Shown: in pieces, positions 1 to 13,423 of the stretch
Numbering within the stretch: position 1 is the stretch's first letter
How the letters are laid out: every line of letters begins with the position of its first letter
DNA from: Galeruca laticollis
Taxonomy: Eukaryota; Arthropoda; Insecta; Coleoptera; Chrysomelidae
Reading direction: 5' to 3'
DNA length: 64,000 bases
Assembly (NCBI GenBank): GCA_963921935.1
Contig: OY998185.1
Coordinates: 1 to 64,000 of the forward strand
Made by a program: the position numbers and the translations under genes
Notes under the pieces: model-generated
The model's database searches: none
Told to the model about the DNA's origin: nothing
The model's input: the letters and a program-made list of their open reading frames with translations, nothing else

Positions 1-3000
1 AATCGCTAGAACAGCAAGTTCTAATGCGCTTAGAAGTACAAAAATATGGTAAAACATGAGATCTGGCGTTAGTTTTGCCCAAAATACATGCATTTTTCTG
101 AATCGACTTGAAACTTCAAACATTGACCATATATCTGTTATTATCGGTTAATATCGGGGAATTCTACATATATAGTGCTAGGTTAGGCTCAATATATCTA
201 AATGTCGGTTATTGTTCCCAGTTCTCGATAAAGAGAGCTTATTATCAGCAGAAATGGACTAAATCGCTAAACAGCAAGTTATAATGCGCTTAGAAGTACA
301 AAATATGGTAAAACATGAGATCTGGCGTTAGTTTTGCCCAAAATACATGCATTTTTCTGAATCGGACTTGAAACTTCAAACATTGACCATATATCTGTTA
401 TTATCGGTGAATATCGCGGAATTCTACATATATAGTGCTAGATTAGGCTCAATATATCTAAATGTCAGTTATTGTTCCCAGTTCTCGATAAAGAGAGCTA
501 ATTATCAGCAGAATGGACTAAATCGCTAAACAGCAAGTTATAATGCGCTTAGAAGTACAAAATATGGTAAAACATGAGATCTGGCGTTAGTTTTGCCCAA
601 AATACATGCATTTTTCTGAATCGGACTTGAAACTTAAAACATTGACCATATCTGTTATTATCGGTGAATATCGCGGATTCTACATATATAGTGCTAGATT
701 AGGCTCAATATATCTAAATGTCGGTTATTGCTCCCAGTTCTCGATAAAGAGAGCTAATTATCAGCAGAATGGACTAAATCGCTAAACAGCAAGTTATAAT
801 GCGCTTAGAAGTACAAAATATGGTATAACATGAGATCTGGCGTTAGTTTTGCCCAAAATACATGCATTTTTCTGAATCGGACTTGAAACTTCAAACATTG
901 ACCATATATCTGTTATTATCGGTGAATATCGCGGAATTCTACATATATAGTGCTAGATTAGGCTCATATATCTAAATGTCGGTTATTGTTCCCAGTTCTC
1001 GATAAAGAGAGCTAATTATCAGCAGAATGGACTAAATCGCTAAACAGCAAGTTATAATGCGCTTAGAAGTACAAAATATGGTAAAACATGAGATCTGGCG
1101 TTAGTTTTGCCCAAAATACATGCATTTTTCTGAATCGGACTTGAAACTTCAAACATTGACCATATATCTGTTATTATCGGTGAATATCGCGGAATTCTAC
1201 ATATATAGTGCTAGATTAGGCTCAATATATCTAAATGTCGGTTATTGTTCCCAGTTCTCGATAAAGAGAGCTAATTATCAGCAGAATGGACTAAATCGCT
1301 AAACAGCAAGTTATAATGCGCCTAGAAGTACAAAATATGGTAAAACATGAGATCTGGCGTTAGTTTGCCCAAAATACCTGCATTTTTCTGAATCGGACTT
1401 GAAACTTCAAACATTGACCATATATCTGTTATTATCGGTGAATATCGCGGAATTCTACATATATAGTGCTAGATTAGGCTCAATATATCTAAATGTCGGT
1501 TATTGTTCCCAGTTCTCGATAAAGAGAGCTAATTATCAGCAGAATGGACTAAATCGCTAAACAGCAAGTTATAATGCGCTTAGAAGTACAAAATATGGTA
1601 AAACATGAGATCTGCGTTAGTTTTGCCCAAAATACATGCATTTTTCTGAATCGGACTTGAAACTACAAACATTGACCATATATCTGTTATTATCGGTGAA
1701 TATCGCGGATTTCCACATATATAGTGCTAGATTAGGCTCAATATATCTAAATGTCGGTTATTGTTCCCAGTTCTCGATAAAGAGAGCTAATTATCAGCAG
1801 AATGGACTAAATCGCTAAACAGCAAGTTATAATGCGCTTAGAAGTACAAAATATGGTAAAACATGAGATCTGGCGTTAGTTTTGCCCAAAATACATGCAT
1901 TTTTCTGAATCGGACTTGAAACTTCAAACATTGACCATATATCTGTTATTATCGGTGAATATCGCGGAATTCTACATATATAGTGCTAGATTAGGCTCAA
2001 TATATCTAAATGTCGTTATTGTTCCCAGTTCTCGATAAAGAGAGCTAATTATCAGCAGAATGGACTAAATCGCTAAACAGCAAGTTATAATGCGCTTAGA
2101 AGTACAAAATATGGTAAAACATGAGATCTGGCGTTAGTTTTGCCCAAAATACATGCATTTTTCTGAATCGGACTTGAAACTTCAAACATTGACCATATAT
2201 CTGTTATTATCGGTTAATATCGCGGAATTCTACATATATAGTGCTAGATTAGGCTCAATATATCTAAATGTCGGTTATTGTTCCCAGTTCTCGATAAAGA
2301 GAGCTAATTATCAGCAGAATGGACTAAATCGCTAAACAGCAAGTTATAATGCGCTTAGAAGTACAAAATATGGTAAAACATGAGATCTGGCGTTAGTTTT
2401 GCCCAAAATACATGCATTTTTCTGAATCGGACTTGAAACTTCAAACATTGACCATATATCTGTTATTATCGGTGAATATCGCGGAATTCTACATATATAG
2501 TGCTAGATTAGGCTCAATATATCTAAATGTCGGTTATTGTTCCCAGTTCTCGATAAAGAGAGCTAATTATCAGCAGAATGGACTAAATCGCTAAACAGCA
2601 AGTTATAATGCGCTTAGAAGTACAAAATATGGTAAAACATGAGATCTGGCGTTAGTTTTGCCCAAAATACATGCATTTTTCTGAATCGGACTTGAAACTT
2701 CAAACATTGACCATATATCTGTTATTATCGGTGAATATCGCGGAATTCTACATATATAGTGCTAGATTAGGCTCAATATATCTAAATGTCGGTTATTGTT
2801 CCCAGTTCTCGATAAAGAGAGCTAATTATCAGCAGAATGGACTAAATCGCTGAACAGCAAGTTATAATGCGCTTAGAAGTACAAAATATGGTAAAACATG
2901 AGATCTGGCGTTAGTTTTGCCCAGAATACATGCATTTTTCTAAATCGGACTTGAAACTTCAAACATTGACCATATATCTGTATTATTGGTGAATATCGCG

Positions 3001-6000
3001 GAATTCTACATATATAGTGCTAGATTAGGCTCAATATATCTAAATGTCGGTTATTGTTCCCAGTTCTCGATAAAGAGAGCTAATTATCAGCAGAATGAAC
3101 TAAATCGCTAAACAGCAAGTTATAATGCGCTTAGAAGTACAAAATATGGTAAAACATGAGATCTGGCGTTAGTTTTGCCCAAAATACATGCATTTTTCCT
3201 GAATCGGACTTGAAACTTCAAACATTGACCATATATCTGTTATTATCGGTGAATATCGCGGAATTCTACATATATAGTGCTAGATTAGGCTCAATATATC
3301 TAAATGTCGGTTATTGTTCCCAGTTCTCGATAAAGAGAGCTAATTATCAGCAGAAATGGACTAAATCGCTAAACAGCAAGTTATAATGCGCTTAGAAGTA
3401 CAAAATATGGTAAAACATGAGATCTGGCGTTAGTTTTGCCCAAAATACATGCATTTTTCTGAATCGGACTTGAAACTTCAAACATTGACCATATATCTGT
3501 TATTATCGGTGAATATCGCGGAATTCTACATATATAGTGCTAGATTAGGCTCAATATATCTAAATGTCGGTTATTGTTCCCAGTTCTCGATAAAGAGAGC
3601 TAATTATCAGCAGAATGGACTAAATCGCTAAACAGCAAGTTATAATGCGCTTAGAAGTACAAAATATGGTAAAACATGAGATCTGGCGTTAGTTTTGCCC
3701 AAAATACATGCATTTTTCTGAATCGGACTTGAAACTTCAAACATTGACCATATATCTGTTATTATCGGTGAATATCGCGGAATTCTACATATATAGTGCT
3801 AGATTAGGCTCAATATATCTAAATGTCGGTTATTGTTCCCAGTTCTCGATAAAGAGAGCTAATTATCAGCAGAATGGACTAAATCGCTAAACAGCAAGTT
3901 ATAATGCGCTTAGAAGTACAAAATATGGTAAAACATGAGATCTGGCGTTAGTTTTGCTCAAAATACATGCATTTTTCTGAATCGGACTTGAAACTTCAAA
4001 CATTGACCATATATCTGTTATTATCGGTGAATATCGCGGAATTCTACATATATAGTGCTAGATTAGGCTCAATATATCTAAATGTCGGTTATTGTTCCCA
4101 GTTCTCGATAAAGAGAGCTAATTATCAGCAGAATGGACTAAATCGCTAAACAGCAAGTTATAATGCGCTTAGAAGTACAAAATATGGTAAAACATGGGAT
4201 CTGGCGTTAGTTTTGCCCAAAATACATGCATTTTTCTGAATCGGACTTGAAACTTCAAACATTGACCATATATCTGTTATTATCGGTGAATATCGCGGAA
4301 TTCTACATATATAGTGCTAGATTAGGCTCAATATATCTAAATGTCGGTTATTGTTCCTAGTTCTCGATAAAGAGAGCTAATTATCAGCAGAATGGACTAA
4401 ATCGCTAAACAGCAAGTTATAATGCGCTTAGAAGTACAAAATATGGTAAAACATGAGATCTGGCGTTAGTTTTGCCCAAAATACATGCATTTTTCTGAAT
4501 CGGACTTGAAACTTCAAACATTGACCATATATCTGTTATTATCGGTGAATATCGCGGAATTCTACATATATAGTGCTAGATTAGGCTCAATATATCTAAA
4601 TGTCGGTTATTGTTCCCAGTTCTCGATAAAGAGAGCTAATTATCAGCAGAATGGACTAAATCGCTAAACAGCAAGTTATCATGCGCTTAGAAGTACAAAA
4701 TATGGTAAAACATGAGATCTGGCGTTAGTTTTGCCCAAAATACCTGCATTTTTCTGAATCGGACTTAAAACTTCAAACATTGACCATATATCTGTTATTA
4801 TCGGTGAATATCGCGGAATTCTACATATATAGTGCTAGATTAGGCTCAATATATCTAAATGTCGGTTATTGTTCCCAGTTCTCGATAAAGAGAGCTAATT
4901 ATCAGCAGAATGGACTAAATCGCTAAACAGCAAGTTATAATGCGCTTAGAAGTACAAAATATGGTATAACATGAGATCTGGCGTTAGTTTTGCCCAAAAT
5001 GCATGCATTTTTCTGAATAGGACTTGAAACTTCAAACATTGACCATATATCTGTTATTATCGGTGAATATCGCGGAATTCTACATATATAGTGCTAGATT
5101 AGGCTCAATATATCTAAATGTCGGTTATTGTTCCCAGTTCTCGATAAAGAGAGCTAATTATCAGCAGAATGGACTAAATCGCTAAACAGCAAGTTATAAT
5201 GCGCTTAGAAGTACAAAATATGGTAAAACATGAGATCTGGCGTTAGTTTTGCCCAAAATACATGCATTTTTCTGAATCGGACTTGAAACTTCAAACATTG
5301 ACCATATATCTGTTATTATCGGTGAATATCGCGGATTTCTACATATATAGTGCTAGATTAGGCTCAATATATCTAAATGTCGGTTATTGTTCCCAGTTCT
5401 CGATAAAGAGAGCTAATTATCAGCAGAATGGACTAAATCGCTAAACAGCAAGTTATAATGCGCTTAGAAGTACAAAATATGGTAAAACATGAGATCTGGC
5501 GTTAGTTTTGCCCAAAATACATGCATTTTTCTGAATCGGACTTGAAACTTCAAACATTGACCATATATCTGTTATTATCGGTTAATATCGGGGAATTCTA
5601 CATATATAGTGCTAGGTTAGGCTCAATATATCTAAATGTCGGTTATTGTTCCCAGTTCTCGATAAAGAGAGCTTATTATCAGCAGAATGGACTAAATCGC
5701 TAAACAGCAAGTTATAATGCGCTTAGAAGTACAAAATATGGTAAAACATGAGATCTGGCGTTAGTTTTGCCCAAAATACATGCATTTTTCTGAATCGGAC
5801 TTGAAACTTCAAACATTGACCATATATCTGTTATTATCGGTGAATATCGCGGAATTCTACATATATAGTGCTAGATTAGGCTCAATATATCTAAATGTCA
5901 GTTATTGTTCCCAGTTCTCGATAAAGAGAGCTAATTATCAGCAGAATGGACTAAATCGCTAAACAGCAAGTTATAATGCGCTTAGAAGTACAAAATATGG

Positions 6001-9000
6001 TAAAACATGAGATCTGGCGTTAGTTTTGCCCAAAATACATGCATTTTTCTGAATCGGACTTGAAACTTAAAACATTGACCATATATCTGTTATTATCGGT
6101 GAATATCGCGGAATTCTACATATATAGTGCTAGATTAGGCTCAATATATCTAAATGTCGGTTATTGCTCCCAGTTCTCGATAAAGAGAGCTAATTATCAG
6201 CAGAATGGACTAAATCGCTAAACAGCAAGTTATAATGCGCTTAGAAGTACAAAATATGGTAAAACATGAGATCTGGCGTTAGTTTTGCCCAAAATACATG
6301 CATTTTTCTGAATCGGACTTGAAACTTCAAACATTGACCATATATCTGTTATTATCGGTGAATATCGCGGAATTCTACATATATAGGGCTAGATTAGGCT
6401 CAATATATCTAAATGTCGGTTATTGTTCCCAGTTCTCGATAAAGAGAGCTAATTATCAGCAGAATGGACTAAATCGCTAAACAGCAAGTTATAATGCGCT
6501 TAGAAGTACAAAATATGGTAAAACATGAGATTTGGCGTTAGTTTTGCCCAAAATACATGCATTTTTCTGAATCGGACTTGAAACTTCAAACATTGACCAT
6601 ATATCTGTTATTATCGGTGAATATCGCGGAATTCTACATATATAGTGCTAGATTAGGCTCAATATATCTAAATGTCGGTTATTGTTCCCAGTTCTCGATA
6701 AAGAGAGCTAATTATCAGCAGAATGGACTAAATCGCAAAACAGCAAGTTATAATGCGCTTAGAGGTACAAAATATGGTAAAACATGAGATCTGGCGTTAG
6801 TTTTGCCCAAAATACATGCATTTTTCTGAATCGGACTTGAAACTTCAAACATTGATCATATATCTGTTATTATCGGCGAATATCGCGGAATTCTACATAT
6901 ATAGTGCTAGATTAGGCTCAATATATCTAAATGTCGGTTATTGTTCCCAGTTCTCGATAAAGAGAGCTAATTATCAGCAGAATGGACTAAATCGCTAAAC
7001 AGCAAGTTATAATGCGCTTAGAAGTACAAAATATGGTAAAACATGAGATCTGGCGTTAGTTTTGCCCAAAATACATGCATTTTTCTGAATCGGACTTGAA
7101 ACTTCAAACATTGACCATATATCTGTTATTATCGGTGAATATCGCGGAATTCTACATATATAGTGCTAGATTAGGCTCAATATATCTAAATGTCGGTTAT
7201 TGTTCCCAGTTCTCGATAAAGAGAGCTAATTATCAGCAGAATGGACTAAATCGCTAAACAGCAAGTTATAATGCGCTTAGAAGTACAAAATATGGTAAAA
7301 CATGAGATCTGGCGTTAGTTTTGCCCAAAATACATGCATTTTTCTGAATCGGACTTGAAACTTCAAACATTGACCATATATCTGTTATTATCGGTGAATA
7401 TCGCGGAATTCTACATATATAGTGCTAGATTAGGCTCAATATATCTAAATGTCGGTTATTGTTCCCAGTTCTCGATAAAGAGAGCTAATTATCAGCAGAA
7501 TGGACTAAATCGCTAAACAGCAAGTTATAATGCGCTTAGAAGTACAAAATATGGTAAAACATGAGATCTGGCGTTAGTTTTGCCCAAAATACATGCATTT
7601 TTCTGAATCGGACTTGAAACTTCAAACATTGACCATATATCTGTTATTATCGGTGAATATCGCGGAATTCTACATATATAGTGCTAGATTAGGCTCAATA
7701 TATCTAAATGTCGGTTATTGTTCCCAGTTCTCGATAAAGAGAGCTAATTATCAGCAGAATGGACTAAATCGCTAAACAGCAAGTTATAATGCGCTTAGAA
7801 GTACAAAATATGGTAAAACATGAGATCTGGCGTTAGTTTTGCCCAAAATACATGCATTTTTCTGAATCGGACTTGAAACTTCAAACATTGACCATATATC
7901 TGTTATTATCAGTGAATATCGCTGAATTCTACATATATAGTGCTAGATTAGGCTCAATGTATCTAAATGTCGGTTATTGTTCCCAGTTCTCGATAAAGAG
8001 AGCTAATTATCAGCAGAATGGACTAAATCGCTAAACAGCAAGTTATAATGCGCTTAGAAGTACAAAATATGGTAAAACATGAGATCTGGCGTTAGTTTTG
8101 CCCAAAATACATGCATTTTTCTGAATCGAACTTGAAACTTCAAACATTGACCATATATCTGTTATTATCGGTGAATATCGCGGAATTCTACATATATAGT
8201 GCTAGATTAGGCTCAATATATCTAAATGTCGGTTATTGTTCCCAGTTCTCGATAAAGAGAGCTAATTATCAGCAGAATGGACTAAATCGCTAAACAGCAA
8301 GTTATAATGCGCTTAGAAGTACAAAATATGGTGAAACATGAGATCTGGCGTTAGTTTTGCCCAAAATACATGCATTTTTCTGAATCGGACTTGAAACTTC
8401 AAACATTGACCATATATCTGTTATTATCGGTGGATATCGCGGAATTCTACATATATAGTGCTAGATTAGGCTCAATATATCTAAATGTCGGTTATTGTTC
8501 CCAGTTCTCGATAAAGAGAGCTAATTATCAGCAGAATGGACTAAATCGCTAAACAGCAAGTTATAATTCGCTTAGAAGTACAAAATATGGTAAAACATGA
8601 GATCTGGCGTTAGTTTTGCCCAAAATACATGCATTTTTCTGAATCGGACTTGAAACTTCAAACATTGACCATATATCTGTTATTATCGGTGAATATCGCG
8701 GAATTCTACATATATAGTGCTAGATTAGGCTCAATATATCTAAATGTCGGTTATTGTTCCCAGTTCTCGATAAAGAGAGCTAATTATCAGCAGAATGGAC
8801 TAAATCGCTAAACAGCAAGTTATAATGCGCTTAGAAGTACAAAATATGGTAAAACATGAGATCTGGCGTTAGTTTTGCCCAAAATACATGCATTTTTCTG
8901 AATCGAACTTGAAACTTCAAACATTGACCATATATCTGTTATTATCGGTGAATATCGCGGAATTCTACATATATAGTGCTAGATTAGGCTCAATATATCT

Positions 9001-10512
9001 AAATGTCGGTTATTGTTCCCAGTTCTCGATAAAGAGAGCTAATTATCAGCAGAATGAACTAAATCGCTAAACAGCAAGTTATAATGCGCTTAGAAGTACA
9101 AAATATGGTGAAACATGAGATCTGGCGTTAGTTTTGCCCAAAATACATGCATTTTTCTGAATCGGACTTGAAACTTCAAACATTGACCATATATCTGTTA
9201 TTATCGGTGGATATCGCGGAATTCTACATATATAGTGCTAGATTAGGCTCAATATATCTAAATGTCGGTTATTGTTCCCAGTTCTCGATAAAGAGAGCTA
9301 ATTATCAGCAGAATGGACTAAATCGCTAAACAGCAAGTTATAATTCGCTTAGAAGTACAAAATATGGTAAAACATGAGATCTGGCGTTAGTTTTGCCCAA
9401 AATACATGCATTTTTCTGAATCGGACTTGAAACTTCAAACATTGACCATATATCTGTTATTATCGGTGAATATCGCGGAATTCTATATATATATAGTGCT
9501 AGATTAGGCTCAATATATCTAAATGTCGGTTATTGTTCCCAGTTCTCGATAAAGAGAGCTAATTATCAGCAGAATGGACTAAATCGCTAAACAGCAAGTT
9601 ATAATGCGCTTAGAAGTACAAAATATGGTAAAACATGAGATCTGGCGTTAGTTTTGCCCAAAATACATGCATTTTTCTGAATCGGACTTGAAACTTCAAA
9701 CATTGACCATATATCTGTTATTATCGGTGAATATCGCGGAATTCTACATATATAGTGCTAGATTAGGCTCAATATATCTAAATGTCGGTTATTGTTCCCA
9801 GTTCTCGATAAAGAGAGCTAATTATCAGCAGAATGGACTAAATCGCTAAACAGCAAGTTATAATGCGCTTAGAAGTACAAAATATGGTAAAACATGAGAT
9901 CTGGCGTTAGTTTTGCCCAAAATACATGCATTTTTCTGAATCGGACTTGAAACTTCAAACATTGACCATATATCTGTTATTATCGGTGAATATCGCGGAA
10001 TTCTACATATATAGTGCTAGATTAGGCTCAATATATCTAAATGTCGGTTATTGTTCCCAGTTCTCGATAAAGAGAGCTAATTATCAGCAGAATGGACTAA
10101 ATCGCTAAACAGCAAGTTATAATGCGCTTAAAAGTACAAAATATGGTAAAACATGAGATCTGGCGTTAGTTTTGCCCAAAATACATGCATTTTTCTGAAT
10201 CGGACTTGAAACTTCAAACATTGACCATATATCTGTTATTATCGGTGAATATCGCGGAATTCTACATATATAGTGCTAGATTAGGCTCAATATATCTAAA
10301 TGTCGGTTATTGTTCCCAGTTCTCGATAAAGAGAGCTAATTATCAGCAGAATGGACTAAATCGCTAAACAGCAAGTTATAATGCGCTTAGAAGTACAAAA
10401 TATGGTAAAACATGAGATCTGGCGTTAGTTTTGCCCAAAATACATGCATTTTTCTGAATCGGACTTGAAACTTCAAACATTGACCATATATCAGTTATTA
10501 TCGGTGAATATC
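1..10512. repeat. 259-bp tandem satellite array, about 40.6 monomers
   Basis: Head-to-tail copies of one AT-rich monomer, phased every 259 bp (for example the ATGCAT-containing block recurs at 2153, 2412, 2671, then every 259 bp from 5262 to 9147). Copies differ by only a few substitutions or 1-2 base indels. The array runs off the left edge of the window and stops inside a monomer at about 10512, where the expected continuation after GGTGAATATC is replaced by unrelated sequence. No CENP-B-like box was seen. The period is not a multiple of three and each monomer carries stops, so the recurring 60-codon open frame is a by-product of the repeat. Array size and homogeneity are typical of (peri)centromeric or heterochromatic satellites, but location cannot be shown here. 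Confidence 0.98.
8111..9664. repeat. 777-bp trimeric higher-order unit, two copies
   Basis: Within the satellite, three consecutive monomers starting at 8111 and the next three starting at 8888 share the same private variants in the same order: GAATCGAACTT in monomer one, GGTGAAACATG and GGTGGATATC around monomer two, and ATAATTCGC at the end of monomer two. The offset is exactly 777 bp (3 x 259). This is the signature of a recent amplification of a three-monomer block by unequal exchange. A single extra difference (AGAATGAACT at about 9053) marks divergence after the duplication. Confidence 0.9.
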
Positions 10513-11065
10513 CCCAGGCAGCAAGGTGACGTCGGATGAGGTCATAATTACGTAGAATTGTGGTGAGTACTGGTCGAAGTTTCTTATCCACTAAAGTAAT
10601 ACGTCATATTCACGTGTCTTTTTAACAAGAGTTTGACGAAAATAATCAACTTGATGTATTTTTGTATAGATTAGAAAACAATAAAATGTTAGCATTAAGC
10701 GCAAGCTTTCGATATATTTTCAATTATTTTATGGATTTTATTTTATAATTGACCAAAATTACAGGTCGAATTGTAACGTGATTTTGACGTGATAATTCGA
10801 CCAATAATTGTCATTAAGACTTAACCACAGATAACCCGACTTAACCACAAGAAGATAGAAGATAGAAGAGGAGATACAGAAAAGAAGAATAAGGTTATGT
10901 TCCGATTTGATAATTGTTAATTTATAATTTTAACTGAAATATATTATTTCCACAGATTATATATACTTCCTATTTCTACAGCTACTGTGGTTGTGTTATC
11001 CTTTTTACGGCAAGTACAGTGAAAGAGAGCGTAGAGTTGATTTTACGTTAAAAATTAATTTTCAG
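10513..11065. other. Non-coding flank between the satellite and a transposon fragment
   Basis: AT-rich sequence without a recognisable gene. A purine-rich stretch (GAAGATAGAAGATAGAAGAG) lies at about 10850. The last bases (TTTTCAG at about 11059-11065) look like a splice acceptor for the exon that follows, so this part is probably intron or 5' region of a decayed transposon gene. Confidence 0.5.
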
Positions 11066-11271
11066 ATGTTTGTAGGGGTTCAATTCCACGAAGAAGAAGG
11101 CGCTAACGTGGCAGTTGTACACGAAAATTGGCTTTCGCCTAGAAAATCCGATTGTTGGTGGCCTCCTTATAAAAAACAAAACCAATTCATTGATTCACTA
11201 AAGAAGGGAGAGAGTCCAAACGAAGAAAAGTGGAAGTTGTATAAAATTTCAAGAAAATTTTTTTTGAAGGT
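11066..11271 (+). pseudogene. N-terminal exon of a DUF4806-type transposon accessory protein (orphan fragment)
   Basis: After a TTTTCAG acceptor, an open exon starts with ATG and encodes a segment resembling the amino-terminal domain of the accessory protein carried by insect EnSpm/CMC-like elements. Shared with the copy at 33099 are the pattern of hydrophobic residues followed by 'ENWLSPRKSDCWWPP' (compare 'QSWICPGRKECWWPK' there) and the later 'SPNEEKWKLYKI' (compare 'SPDEENWEKHPI'). The exon ends at a GTTAGT donor near 11272. No further exons or the DUF4806 domain follow, so this is an isolated fragment of an element otherwise lost. The molecular role of this domain is not established. Confidence 0.6.
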
Positions 11272-11500
11272 TAGTATGTCTTTAAATTTCTTTTAATATA
11301 CTCATTTCTGATTTCATCTTCTTAAATTCCAGGTTCTTTACATTTGATTTTCATTGAATATTCCAATTTTTAATAACATGCTAAATACAGAGAAGTCTTC
11401 TTGGTGGGGGGGGAGTTTACCCCAGTTATACATTTGGTCTACACACTGTAATATTTTGGGTAGTCATCATTCGTTATGTATTTGGCTTCAATTGATGCGC
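11272..11500. other. Intron-like or decayed sequence
   Basis: Nothing recognisable. A run of nine G residues interrupts the AT-rich sequence at about 11407. Confidence 0.4.
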
Positions 11501-11701
11501 CTAACCTATTCCTAATAGATCTGAAAAAAATTCCTGTGCCTTTTGATCTAACCTATTAGTAACTAAAAATGCCACTGGAAAACCCATATTGAATTCATTT
11601 TTCATCAAAACTATTGTTAAATCCCAATTCCTTCTGTTGGTGCCATGAGTTCTTTCTATGCAAATTGTGTGATCTAAATCTCTAAGTTTCTTTTCCACCA
11701 T
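11501..11701 (-). pseudogene. MULE-like transposase fragment
   Basis: A 66-residue minus-strand frame resembles the core of MULE-type transposase domains: 'ERTHGTNRRNWDLTIVLMKN' followed by 'GFPVAFLVTNRLDQKAQEFF' matches the usual D-x-T-H-x-T-N ... E-x-G-x-P-V-A-x-x-x-S-N-R-x-D pattern. The first aspartate of the family is arginine here (ERTHGTN), which would destroy the catalytic triad. No amino- or carboxy-terminal parts are visible on either side. Family assignment rests on this one motif block, so it is tentative. Confidence 0.45.
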
Positions 11702-12380
11702 TCATGAGCCCTAGTGCAAAATCCTCAACCTCTAAACCTGGGTTACGTTCACCTAAAATTAATCAGTTATTCCTTTACCACTAATCTACACATTACACCC
11801 CAAAAAGCAATGTACACAATACTAATAAATTAATCCATAAGTAAAAGTCCAAATTACCACAACCTCTTAGTATTAAAATTGCAGTATAACAAATGTAATG
11901 CTACCTCAGTCCGCTACCCTTTAAAATTACAAGATATGGATTGAATTTTTGTATTACTAAAGAAGTCTATCACTAAAAGCTAATTAAAATACTTCATTTT
12001 TTTTTAAAGTTTCATTAAATTCACTTTAGTCCACTTGAAACTAGTAAATTGTTGCAAGTATTTTTAATTTTTGTAAATTTTTAGATATAAAGTTATGCAG
12101 TACAAACCAATTTTCAAGCATAATTTTGTCCTCAATTCCATTCTTCAATTTTCAAATGTGTAGCTGTCATATTATCTGCATGCCTCATCATGTCAATATG
12201 TATTATATTTTCTGTTTAAATAAGGTATATTTCCACTTTACATTTATTCGCTCCAATTGTCCTCGCATCTTGTAATATCCTGTGTATTTTTACTTCACCA
12301 GCCAATTGTCCCACAATCCACAATATTCATTTCTTCAGCCTTTGTTAACCTATTAATTCCTTATTATTGTGAGTTAGTGG
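11702..12380. other. Non-coding AT-rich sequence
   Basis: No gene, long repeat or RNA signal found. It is the target region into which the hAT element at 12389 inserted. Confidence 0.5.
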
Positions 12381-12388
12381 GTTATCTG

Positions 12389-13322
12389 CAGCGTTGATAA
12401 AATGAAATGTGAAATTTAGTCACATTGCAGAGCTGTAATCCTCACATTTATCGCGCCCAAATTTGAAAATCCTCACAAAATCCTCACATTGATAAAAACA
12501 TGAGAAGTCAATGTGATGATTTGTTTGGCCTCATCAATACCTAATTCATGAAAACAATATCCATTGGAGTAGGTAAATGAAAACATGTTTAAGTCGTTTT
12601 TTTATTAGAAATAGAAAGTATTCAAAAACATCACTTTTCAAGTGAAATATAACAATAAAATAAATAAAAATATCTTCCAATAGAGAAAAATAAAAAACAA
12701 CAAATAAAATTAATAATGGTAATAGATATTTTATTTAAAATTTCAAACGTTTTCAATTTTTGTTTTACTATATGGACATATTTATCATTTTATAACTGGG
12801 TTTAAACTTTGCACACACCTTTTTACAGCCTCTTGGGTATAAATAAATGCTTTTAGAGAATCAATTCTCAATTTGTTTCGATTAACAGTTTTTACATTAT
12901 TCAAAACACAGAAAACTACATAGGCATTGGAAAATGGTAATACTAACAAAAAATTCATAACAATTTTCAAACTTGAAAATAACTGGTTACTTGCAGCATT
13001 TTTCAATTTGAAAAGAGTCGCCCAGTACTCTTCTGCATTTAAATCACGCCTCAAGCCAAATGAAATATGGAATGATATTATTTGACCTTCGATAATATTT
13101 GTTGTTATTGCCATGCTAGATTTTATTTTCATAGCGACTCTACATCTTTAAGAGTCAATGTTGTGCTCTTGAGCTCTTATTCAAGTTGCATGAGAATGGC
13201 ATCAATCGCATCCTATTGAAAATCCTCACAAAATCCTCACATTTCAGGCAACCCTCACAAATCACTCACATTGATGTAAAATCTTCACAATGTGAGGAAT
13301 TCCTCACACATTGGCAACGCTG
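12389..13322 (-). mobile_element. Non-autonomous hAT element with 8-bp target duplication
   Basis: The ends are CAGCGTTG (12389-12396) and its inverse CAACGCTG (13315-13322). They are flanked by an exact 8-bp direct repeat GTTATCTG (12381-12388 and 13323-13330), the hallmark of hAT insertion. Both subterminal regions carry many copies of TCCTCAC / GTGAGGA words, the sort of arrangement that serves as subterminal transposase-binding sites in hAT elements. The body is only about 930 bp and keeps just the carboxy-terminal part of a transposase, so the element is an internal-deletion derivative. Confidence 0.93.
12785..13132 (-). pseudogene. hAT transposase C-terminal dimerisation domain, remnant
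   Basis: The frame ends in a recognisable hAT dimerisation region: 'EEYWATLFKLKNAA' followed by 'FLLVLPFSNAYVVF' and 'KTVNRNKLRIDSLKAFI'. In active hAT proteins the central motif reads SNAxVERxFS and supplies the catalytic glutamate. Here it is SNAYVVFCVL, so the glutamate is lost. The nearby hAT pseudogene at 22252 has the same architecture with the motif intact (SNASVERIFS), suggesting both derive from related families. The upstream zinc finger and catalytic aspartates are absent. Confidence 0.8.
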
Positions 13323-13423
13323 GTTATCTGTGATTATATCTGTCTCAGGGAGTATATATTATCTGTGCACAGTTCCATTGACATCTACCTCTCCTAAAAA
13401 AATAACAAATCGCGGACAAGTCT

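Noticed and set aside
88..150. Possible hammerhead ribozyme core (CTGA ... GAAAC) in the satellite monomer
   Set aside because: The sequence CTGAATCGGACTTGAAAC lacks the CUGAUGA box and a stem II with proper pairing.
347..10367. Recurrent 60-codon open frame (MHFSESDLKLQ...) in nearly every satellite monomer
   Set aside because: It recurs because the DNA recurs. Differences between copies are mostly amino-acid changing, and several copies have it broken by indels, so there is no sign of protein-level selection.
1..10512. Regular repeats considered as a CRISPR-like array
   Set aside because: The whole 259-bp unit is conserved with no variable spacers, and the context is eukaryotic.
10376..10591. 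Minus-strand frame across the satellite boundary
   Set aside because: It spans the junction of satellite and unrelated sequence, so it cannot be an ancestral gene.
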